Below are positions 1 through 5,048 of a stretch of 5,765 nucleotides of DNA, in pieces. Under the pieces are notes generated by a model. The model saw nothing but the letters and a program-made list of their open reading frames with translations, did not search any database and was not told where the DNA came from. The translations under genes and the position numbers were made by a program. Origin of the DNA: Caryophanales bacterium UBA1744 (lineage in GTDB: Bacteria > Bacillota_I > Bacilli_A > RFN20 > CAG-826); assembly GCA_002314915.1 (NCBI GenBank), contig DCHU01000034.1:3437-9201 (forward strand). The letters run 5' to 3'. Position 1 is the stretch's first letter. The number at the start of each line of letters is the position of its first letter.

Positions 1-3000
1 CCGCCATTCTCCTGCTTCCACTCTGTGATGTTGCCAATCTTCACCTTGCATTCAGCATCTTCGAAGTACTCATTGCAGCATGTGCACTCATAGTACTCTT
101 TGCTTCCTGCTTCTCCAGTTGTTGGGTTAACTCCGTCATGTTTTATGACGTTGTGGCCTGTTGCTGGAATTGAGATTGTCTCGATTGGGTTGCCTTCTGC
201 GTCTAATTTCTCACCGCAGTTGCAGCATTCCCAATATTCAACCGTTCCGTTTTCTGTGCAGGTTGCCTCAACTCCTTCGTGGTGAGTTCCTTTTTCATGT
301 GTTAATGCAGCGATTTCTTCTGTCTTTGTAGCGCCACATGTTGAACATGTATAGGTCTTAACACCTTTTGAGGTTTCGGTTGGTTCAGTTGTGACAACTC
401 CCGAATTCCACTCGTGAGCGCCCTCAGATGACTTCTCAGTGCATCCAGCGTGTGTGCATGTCTTCCAGTGACCGTTTGCATCGTGCTCATAGTCGCCAGA
501 GTAGTCATGTCCTGTTGCTGGGACAACGACGTTTGTGATGACGTTGCCGCTAGCATCGAGTTTGCCACCACAGTTCTTGCAGTCCCAATACTCGACGTTT
601 CCATCGGTTGTGCATGTTGCAGCCTTAGCATCGTGGTGCTGGCCTTTTTCGTGTGTGAGCTGAGCAATTTCCTGAGTCTTTGTCTCTCCGCAGACTGTGC
701 AGGTGAATGTCTTAACGCCCTTTGATGACTCGGTTGGCTCAGTTGTGACAACTCCTGAGTCCCAAGTGTGCGTGTTGTGGACGCCTGTAACTGAACAGCC
801 GTCGTTTTGACATGTCTGCCAATGTCCTTCGGCATCATGCTCGTAAGTGCCAGAGATATTGTGTCCTGTTGCAGGGATTGTAACATTCTCGATCACTTTT
901 CCGTCTGCATCGAGTTTGTTGGAGCAGTTCTTGCAGTCCCAATATTCAACGTTGCCGTCGGTTGTGCAAGTTGCGTTATTTGCGTCATGGTGCTGTCCCT
1001 TTTCATGGGTTAGCTTTGCTACCTGTTCGGTCTTTGTCTCTCCACAGGTTAAGCATGTGTATGTTCTGACGCCATAAGCGTCTTCTGTTGGTTCTGTAGT
1101 AATAGAAGAGATCCAATTGTGTCCCTGATGTTCGCTTTCTGCTGTGCATCCGTCATTTGTGCAAACGTGCCAGTGTCCATCAGCGTTGTGTTCGAAGTCT
1201 TCTCCAAAGTGGTGATCAACCTTTTCAATTATTACGGATTCGATCACATTTCCTTCTGCATCAAGTTTGCTTGAGCAGTTCTTGCAGTCCCAATATTCAA
1301 CATTACCTTCTGTTGTGCAGGTTGCATTATTTGCGTTGTGGTGTTCGCCCTTCTCGTGTGTGAGTTTAGCGATTGGCTGTGTCTTTGTCTCACCGCAGAC
1401 TGTGCAGGTGAATGTCTTAACGCCGGTAGCCTCTTCAGTTGGCTGCTTTGTGACAACGCCTGTGTCCCAAGTGTGTGTATTATGAACGCCTGTTACTGTG
1501 CATCCTTCGTTTTGACAGGTCTGCCAATGGCTTTCAGGGTCGTGTTCATAGTCGCCACCAATGTTGTGTCCAGTTGCAGGGACACTTGTTGTTTCAAGAA
1601 CGTTGCCATCGGCATCGAGCTTGCTGGAGCAGTTCTTGCAGTCCCAGTACTCGACGTTGCCCTCTACCGTACATGTTGGTTCGTGAGCGTCATGATGCTG
1701 TCCTTTTTCGTGTGTGAGGACATCCAATGTCTCATCTTTTGTGGCACCACAGACTGTGCATGTGTATGTCATCTTTCCTTTAGACTGTTCCGTTGGCTGA
1801 ACGGTGACTTCGCCTGCATTCCATTGATGGACACCTAAATTACTCATTACGTCTGTGTGCTCACATGTTGCAGCGCGCCAGTGAAGATATTCATCATATG
1901 ACCAAGTATCTGAAATTGGGTGTTCTCCCTGAACGAAGAATGCGCTTATTTGAGCGTCAGTAGAGAGAGCGGTGAAAGTATCACCTTCTATTTTTTGACC
2001 GTTGTAGCGCCAACCATCGAATTTAAAGCAAGATTTTGTGTATGGGTTGGCTGGTAAAGTAATTGTTCTGCCAGGCAACTGATAGATTGCCGCAGGATCC
2101 TCACCTGTTGCACCATCTGCAGCACAATTGAATTTCACTGCAGTTGTTTTTATCGTGTTCGATGTTTTAATCAATTCTCCATCCAAATAGGTTTCACAGG
2201 AGTATTCACCATAATCGTTGCTAATAACCGATTGGATTCTTGGACCTGTCTCGGCGTCGAGTTGTACGACACCCGCTACTTCGTACTCAATATCATAGAT
2301 AGGAGCCTTCACATCGTCCGTAAAAGCAGCAAACACAGGGCATTCTAAATCTCCGAATGTGTATTTATATCTATTGTTGCCCAACGATTCAACGGTTCCG
2401 TAATCTTCATATATAGTTGTGGCATTTGCTGTCGTTTTAAATGTTATCGCTGTGGCGCCACCTAGTTTTTCACCATCAAGTTCAATAAAGAATCCATTCT
2501 CTCCATCTTCACTGACTTGCGAAATGGTGCCATCTTTATTAAATGTTCCTGCTTCAGCATATACTACGTAAGATGAATCCACTTGGTAAATTCGAGTAAT
2601 ATTTCTATACCATTTAAAAGTTGCATTAAAACTATCAGCGTTGAGCGCAACAGTGTAATCGTTTTCCATGTTAGGCTGCGTCTCAACGATTTGGTAATTG
2701 TACGTGACCCCTTTTTCAGCAATTTCGCAAGATGCTGGCTCCGATCCTAAATAAACCTGATTATTAGCTGGCTGGTTAACATAGTAACCGCTAGCCATTG
2801 TGAATTTTGAACTTATGTAGTCACCAGAGAAGAATCCAGTCTTTAAAGTGACGTTACCGGTTGTTGTTTCGATTGTTGAGTAATGTCCGCCACTCACGGT
2901 TACCGGATGGGCGCTGTTGTGAAGCGTTCCTGTTAAGTCGATGTCTTTCAATTCGATTTCGCCCGTTCCTACTGTTGAAGAAAAATCGCCATTGATACAT

Positions 3001-3917
3001 CCGTTTCTTACGATGTTTGTTCCTTCATCATGAGATAAAGATAAATCTAGTTCATTGGTGTTTAGAGTATGACCTGACAAGTCAAAAATCTTGCCTCCGA
3101 CATTAAGATCGGCAGAGTTATCAAGGGTAGCATCTTTCAAAAGAATAACATTCTTGTAGACATCGCCGCCTATTTGAGTCTTGGCAAAGGCTTCCGATAC
3201 AGTTGGATAAACCTCCCAAGTGACTCCAGATCCAACCAATGCTGGAGCAGAGTTCTCGAAATTGTAAGGGCACTTTAATGCTACGTTCTCTTCTGCGATT
3301 GTCGGATCTTTGTGTCCGGAAGCCCAAGGGTTGAGAGAGTCGGCGCCAGGGTTAATAGCTCCTTGTTCCGTTGCGATTCTGTGGATTTCGCAGTTGTTGA
3401 CGATCCACATCTTTGTGTTGCCACAGAATACGACGCCTTTAGCGTTGCAGTCATTTCCTTCTTTATTAAGATCGTCTTCGCCTTCAGGCAAAACCTGTTT
3501 GAGGTTATTTAGGACAATGGTGCCGGAATCGTAGTTATCTGTATCGATAGTTCCGGACCAAGTTCCATTCTGCATAATCAAGGCAGATGACTCCTTAACT
3601 CCGATGTTATCCGCTTTATTGCTGACGTAATAGACCGTGTATCCATTCAAATCAATTGTTACGAGTGAGTTTGTTGGAACGGAAAACGTATCCTTCAATT
3701 CGATGTTGCATGTGAGTTTTATGTATGCGCCATCATACGCGTTATTGACCGATTGCGCCAATTCTGAACCAGTTCCAACCTCGATGTAATTTTTACCAAG
3801 GCTGCTCTCGGCGTGTGCAACAGATACATGGTTTGTTCTAGCCGTTAACACACCGCCCATCACAAGTGTTGCGGAGGTCAAGGTTAACAACGCGCCAGTT
3901 GTAAATCTTTTCTTCAT
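1..3917 (-). CDS. Large secreted repeat-rich surface protein (3' end outside window)
   Basis: The frame is open for 1305 codons from the ATG at 3917 to the window edge, with no stop seen, so at least 1305 residues are encoded. The start follows a GAAAGGAGT ribosome site and begins MKKRFTTGALL, a typical export signal. Order of parts: signal peptide (1-36); beta-helix-like region (about 45-390) with two copies of the 'IKLT..I.L...F.(V/I)P....VTIDLNG(Y/H)T' type of strand pattern; an Ig-like or linker part (about 391-600, with WYRN and NDYGEYSCET); an InlB-like module (about 611-663, with FDGWRYNGQ); then five 117-118-residue Cys-rich repeats from residue 679. The expected place is the cell surface or outside the cell, perhaps in adhesion, but no function is shown by the sequence. 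No catalytic motif was recognised. A wall anchor such as LPXTG, if there is one, lies beyond the window. Coding is certain; the role is unknown. Confidence 0.93.
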   Translation of the reverse strand, partial: MKKRFTTGALLTLTSATLVMGGVLTARTNHVSVAHAESSLGKNYIEVGTGSELAQSVNNAYDGAYIKLTCNIELKDTFSVPTNSLVTIDLNGYTVYYVSNKADNIGVKESSALIMQNGTWSGTIDTDNYDSGTIVLNNLKQVLPEGEDDLNKEGNDCNAKGVVFCGNTKMWIVNNCEIHRIATEQGAINPGADSLNPWASGHKDPTIAEENVALKCPYNFENSAPALVGSGVTWEVYPTVSEAFAKTQIGGDVYKNVILLKDATLDNSADLNVGGKIFDLSGHTLNTNELDLSLSHDEGTNIVRNGCINGDFSSTVGTGEIELKDIDLTGTLHNSAHPVTVSGGHYSTIETTTGNVTLKTGFFSGDYISSKFTMASGYYVNQPANNQVYLGSEPASCEIAEKGVTYNYQIVETQPNMENDYTVALNADSFNATFKWYRNITRIYQVDSSYVVYAEAGTFNKDGTISQVSEDGENGFFIELDGEKLGGATAITFKTTANATTIYEDYGTVESLGNNRYKYTFGDLECPVFAAFTDDVKAPIYDIEYEVAGVVQLDAETGPRIQSVISNDYGEYSCETYLDGELIKTSNTIKTTAVKFNCAADGATGEDPAAIYQLPGRTITLPANPYTKSCFKFDGWRYNGQKIEGDTFTALSTDAQISAFFVQGEHPISDTWSYDEYLHWRAATCEHTDVMSNLGVHQWNAGEVTVQPTEQSKGKMTYTCTVCGATKDETLDVLTHEKGQHHDAHEPTCTVEGNVEYWDCKNCSSKLDADGNVLETTSVPATGHNIGGDYEHDPESHWQTCQNEGCTVTGVHNTHTWDTGVVTKQPTEEATGVKTFTCTVCGETKTQPIAKLTHEKGEHHNANNATCTTEGNVEYWDCKNCSSKLDAEGNVIESVIIEKVDHHFGEDFEHNADGHWHVCTNDGCTAESEHQGHNWISSITTEPTEDAYGVRTYTCLTCGETKTEQVAKLTHEKGQHHDANNATCTTDGNVEYWDCKNCSNKLDADGKVIENVTIPATGHNISGTYEHDAEGHWQTCQNDGCSVTGVHNTHTWDSGVVTTEPTESSKGVKTFTCTVCGETKTQEIAQLTHEKGQHHDAKAATCTTDGNVEYWDCKNCGGKLDASGNVITNVVVPATGHDYSGDYEHDANGHWKTCTHAGCTEKSSEGAHEWNSGVVTTEPTETSKGVKTYTCSTCGATKTEEIAALTHEKGTHHEGVEATCTENGTVEYWECCNCGEKLDAEGNPIETISIPATGHNVIKHDGVNPTTGEAGSKEYYECTCCNEYFEDAECKVKIGNITEWKQENG
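150..470 (-). repeat. Cys-rich repeat unit 5, then a diverged module
   Basis: The 55-residue half (HWKTCTHAGCTEKSSEGAHEW..., CSTCGATK) is complete. The next half (LTHEKGTHHEGVEATCTENG, CCNCGEKLDAEGNP) follows the repeat only to IPATGHN (about residue 1256). Beyond this, bases 149-1 encode a related but different module (GSKEYYECTCCNEYFEDAECKVKI) that runs out of the window. Confidence 0.85.
471..824 (-). repeat. Cys-rich repeat unit 4 (residues 1032-1149)
   Basis: The 55-residue half (HWQTCQNDGCSVTGVHNTHTW..., CTVCGETK) closely matches unit 2. The 63-residue half has LTHEKGQHHDAKAATC, CKNCGGKLDASGNV and VPATGHD. Confidence 0.9.
825..1175 (-). repeat. Cys-rich repeat unit 3 (residues 915-1031)
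   Basis: This unit is one codon shorter than the others. The 55-type half has 54 residues (HWHVCTNDGCTAESEHQGHNW..., CLTCGETK) and is the most unlike the rest around the HNWISSITT part. Its 63-residue half (LTHEKGQHHDANNATCTTD, CKNC, IPATGHNISG) is standard. Confidence 0.9.
1176..1529 (-). repeat. Cys-rich repeat unit 2 (residues 797-914)
   Basis: Its 55-residue half (HWQTCQNEGCTVTGVHNTHTW...) is nearly the same as that of unit 4. Its 63-residue half has a standard first part (LTHEKGEHHNANNATC, CKNC) but loses the PATGHN motif, which becomes EKVDHHFGEDFEHN. Confidence 0.9.
1530..1883 (-). repeat. Cys-rich repeat unit 1 (residues 679-796)
   Basis: This is the most diverged 55-residue half (HWRAATCEHT..., with the second Cys of the CxxxxC pair missing) joined to a standard 63-residue half (LTHEKGQHHDAHEPTC, CKNC, VPATGHN). 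It follows the InlB-like module after a short linker (about 664-678). Confidence 0.9.
1929..2087 (-). other. InlB-like (Listeria-Bacteroides repeat) module
   Basis: Residues about 611-663 read as a PGRTITLP-ANPYTKSCFKFDGWRYNG-QKIEGDTFTALSTDAQISAFF pattern. This fits the beta-grasp 'bacterial repeat' family typified by 'P..P....Y.F.GW...G........T......A.W'. It sits just before the Cys-rich repeats, as a stalk or spacer module would. The final Trp of the family pattern is replaced by Phe. Confidence 0.6.
2748..3785 (-). other. Beta-helix-like region of the surface protein
   Basis: Residues about 45-390. The opening (IEVGTGSELAQSVNNAYDGAYIKL, then VTIDLNGYTV) matches the pattern common at the start of right-handed parallel beta-helix regions in Gram-positive adhesins: 'element-of-list', 'DGA.IKL', 'ITLDLNG.T'. 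A second round begins near residue 232 (VTWEVYPTVSEAFAKT, VILLKDATL, IFDLSGHTLN). It is followed by short strand-turn repeats (NGCINGDFS, VSGGHYSTIE, LKTGFFSGDY) and closes with ASGYYVNQ and QVYLGSEP. The fold is inferred from the pattern; a structure prediction would settle it. Confidence 0.6.
3810..3917 (-). other. Sec signal peptide of the surface protein
   Basis: Residues 1-36 have a basic start (MKKRF), a hydrophobic stretch (about 8-24, GALLTLTSATLVMGGVL) and end in AHA before Glu37, a good signal peptidase I site. There is no lipobox Cys after the hydrophobic core, so this is not a lipoprotein. No YSIRK-type motif is present. Confidence 0.85.
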
Positions 3918-3923
3918 AGAATG

Positions 3924-3932
3924 ACTCCTTTC
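3924..3932 (-). promoter_or_regulatory. Ribosome binding site of the surface protein gene
   Basis: GAAAGGAGT on the minus strand lies six bases before the ATG at 3917. It fixes the start and suggests efficient translation. Confidence 0.85.
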
Positions 3933-3944
3933 AAAAAAGTACTG

Positions 3945-3971
3945 AAATCTAATAATTTCATTAATAGATTT
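3945..3971 (-). promoter_or_regulatory. 27-base imperfect palindrome (operator or leader hairpin)
   Basis: The outer arms AAATCTA (3945-3951) and TAGATTT (3965-3971) are perfectly complementary. Inside them, after one mismatch, four more base pairs form around a three-base centre, giving 11 of 12 possible pairs. It lies just downstream of the TATAAT box and upstream of the ribosome site, across the expected transcription start, so it could be a repressor site or a hairpin at the 5' end of the message. The symmetry is seen; its role is inferred. Confidence 0.55.
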
Positions 3972-3974
3972 AAC

Positions 3975-3980
3975 ATTATA
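3975..3980 (-). promoter_or_regulatory. -10 box (TATAAT) for the surface protein gene
   Basis: An exact TATAAT on the minus strand lies 57 bases before the start codon. I see no good -35 box at 16-18 bases (the position reads TCTTTT). A TTGGAA lies at 4006-4011, but the spacing of 25 is too long. The promoter may therefore need an activator, or the surrounding AT-rich DNA may give a chance match. Confidence 0.45.
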
Positions 3981-4002
3981 TATAAAAGATAATATAGAAA
4001 AG

Positions 4003-4021
4003 AATTTCCAATCGGGAAGTT
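4003..4021 (-). terminator. Weak hairpin after the flavoprotein gene
   Basis: On the minus strand AACTTCC-CGATT-GGAAATT can pair with one internal mismatch and is followed by CTTTTCT. The stem is short and the U-tract is interrupted, so it is at best a weak terminator, and some read-through into the surface protein gene is possible. A perfect TTTTATAAAA palindrome (4031-4040) lies closer to the stop codon but has no GC and no U-tail. Confidence 0.3.
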
Positions 4022-4049
4022 ATTAGACGCTTTTATAAAAGTTGTTCAG

Positions 4050-4907
4050 TTATTTTGAAGCTAAATAAGCGATTACGCTATGAGCGGCAACGTTGCCCTC
4101 ACCTGCAGCTTTAACGTATTGGTATGGTCTTCCGGTGCAATCACCAGCGGCAAAACAGCCCGGTAAATTGGTTTCCATGGCTCTATTGACAGCGATATGA
4201 CCGTTGTCTGTTTTGAGTTCAGGAAGGAGAGTTGATAAAGATACATTGTCTCGTAAACAGAATATTCCGTTGACTGGGATAGTTTCCCCAGATTTCAGCA
4301 CTATTGCGGATAATCTATCGTCCTCGCTTTGAAGCTCAACGATTCTTTCCCTAAGCACCACTACATTATCCGATTTGAAGTCAGAGTCTTTGTAAAGAGG
4401 CAAGAAATATACTTTAGCTGCAATACCGGCGAGGAATTTAACCTCGTGTTCAAAACGCTTGGAAGATGATAGAACCGCAATGGCCTTTCCTTTGTAGAGG
4501 TTTCCATCGCATGTAGCGCAATATGACACACCCTTGCCTAAGAGCTCAGGCTCGCCTTTGATCGTGCCTACCACGTTTATGCCTGTGGCAAAGATAATCG
4601 TGTTGGTCTCATAGAAATCCTGACCTGCCATTATTGCATAGTGATCGCCCATATCGATAACAGAGGTAACCATTCTATCGGTGATTTCAATTCCGAGTTC
4701 CTCGCATTGGCGTGAGAAAACATCATTCATCTCTTGGCCGGTAACCATAGGTAAACCCGGATAGTTGGCAATTCTCTCGGCTTTGCCTACTTTATCGCTA
4801 TAAGTCTTGCTACCAATCCAGATGAAGTTCTTGTTGTTAGCTTTTAAAGTGAGAGCGGCAGAAACCCCTGCAGGGCCAGTGCCGATGATGGCTGAATCAT
4901 AAATCAT
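4050..4907 (-). CDS. Thioredoxin-reductase-like flavoprotein without the NADPH motif
   Basis: Encodes 285 residues, slightly short for bacterial thioredoxin reductase (about 310-320). FAD binding is shown by GTGPAG (residues 9-14) and by the C-terminal FAAGDCTGRPYQYVKAAGEGN. The redox-active pair is Cys130-Ala-Thr-Cys133, followed by Asp. The usual NADPH site (GGG(D/N)(S/T)A) is SSSKRF at 147-152, and the HRR(D/..)xFRA-type specificity loop reads FLPLYKDSDF. Together with KAERIANYPGLP this resembles the ferredoxin-dependent flavin thioredoxin reductases described from clostridia, which take electrons from ferredoxin rather than NADPH and would reduce thioredoxin in the cytoplasm. That assignment is inference; another disulfide reductase remains possible. 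The start at 4907 is chosen over the upstream ATG at 5015 because it has GGAGG at the right distance, begins directly with the Rossmann strand MIYDSAIIG, and lies downstream of a good promoter; the longer form would overlap the hydrogenase terminator. Confidence 0.88.
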   Translation of the reverse strand: MIYDSAIIGTGPAGVSAALTLKANNKNFIWIGSKTYSDKVGKAERIANYPGLPMVTGQEMNDVFSRQCEELGIEITDRMVTSVIDMGDHYAIMAGQDFYETNTIIFATGINVVGTIKGEPELLGKGVSYCATCDGNLYKGKAIAVLSSSKRFEHEVKFLAGIAAKVYFLPLYKDSDFKSDNVVVLRERIVELQSEDDRLSAIVLKSGETIPVNGIFCLRDNVSLSTLLPELKTDNGHIAVNRAMETNLPGCFAAGDCTGRPYQYVKAAGEGNVAAHSVIAYLASK

Positions 4908-4914
4908 GAGATAA

Positions 4915-4919
4915 CCTCC
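4915..4919 (-). promoter_or_regulatory. Ribosome binding site that sets the flavoprotein start
   Basis: GGAGG on the minus strand lies seven bases before the ATG at 4907. It supports this start over the ATG 36 codons upstream. Confidence 0.85.
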
Positions 4920-4936
4920 AGATATGAATTGCCCAT

Positions 4937-4964
4937 ATTGTAACGCGACATGGATATTTATCAA
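4937..4964 (-). promoter_or_regulatory. Sigma-A-type promoter of the flavoprotein gene
   Basis: TTGATA (4959-4964) and TACAAT (4937-4942) on the minus strand each match the consensus at five of six bases and are 16 bases apart. Transcription would begin near 4930, giving a leader of roughly 23 bases that includes the ribosome site. Together with the terminator just upstream, this indicates a unit separate from the hydrogenase. Confidence 0.7.
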
Positions 4965-5001
4965 AATCAAGCGCTCACAAATGCGATTTTGCATCCAAAC
5001 G

Positions 5002-5029
5002 AAAAACCCCATCATTTAAGGTGATGAGG
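5002..5029 (-). terminator. Rho-independent terminator of the hydrogenase gene
   Basis: On the minus strand CCTCATCA (5029-5022) pairs with TGATGGGG (5014-5007), eight pairs including one G-U, around a seven-base loop. Five T follow directly (5006-5002). It begins about 20 bases after the hydrogenase stop codon. Confidence 0.85.
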
Positions 5030-5048
5030 TCGTTTTAATTGACACTAA

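Larger units (their letters stand above)
1..1883 (-). repeat. Tandem array of 351-354 bp coding repeats
   Basis: From residue 679 to the window edge the protein is built from a 117-118-residue unit made of two halves. The 55-residue half begins HW..C....GC and contains GVVT.EPTE...GVKT(F/Y)TC..CG.TK. The 63-residue half begins LTHEKG.HH and contains ATCT..GNVEYWDCKNC..KLDA.GNV and usually PATGHN. The array starts exactly with the 55-residue half, and every copy keeps the reading frame, one copy being a single codon shorter. A typical unit has seven Cys, including two CxxC pairs and one CxxxxC pair, plus an HH pair. The copies have diverged clearly, so this is not a recent expansion, but short blocks are still nearly identical in DNA. 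Confidence 0.95.

Noticed and set aside
302..886. Minus-strand open frame of 194 codons
   Set aside because: It lies in a different frame inside the long repeat-coding gene. The repeat DNA keeps stop codons out of other frames at each period, and the product is low-complexity Ser/Thr/Gln text with no ribosome site.
1338..1838. Plus-strand open frame of 166 codons (and similar ones at 450-725, 807-1013, 847-1077, 1157-1363 and 1267-1485)
   Set aside because: These are antisense shadows of the repeat array. They recur at the repeat period, are Cys/Val/Leu-rich by complementarity, and lack ribosome sites.
1..1883. CRISPR or non-coding satellite repeat
   Set aside because: The period is 351-354 bp, every copy keeps one reading frame, and differences are largely at codon third positions or conservative, so it is a protein repeat.
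4031..4040. TTTTATAAAA palindrome as the flavoprotein terminator
   Set aside because: It has no G or C in the stem, no loop and no U-tract; such AT-only palindromes are common by chance in this AT-rich gap.
4908..5015. 36-codon N-terminal extension of the flavoprotein
   Set aside because: The extension (MMGFFVWMQNRICERL...) overlaps the hydrogenase terminator and lies upstream of the best promoter. The family normally begins at the Rossmann strand, where GGAGG precedes the ATG at 4907.
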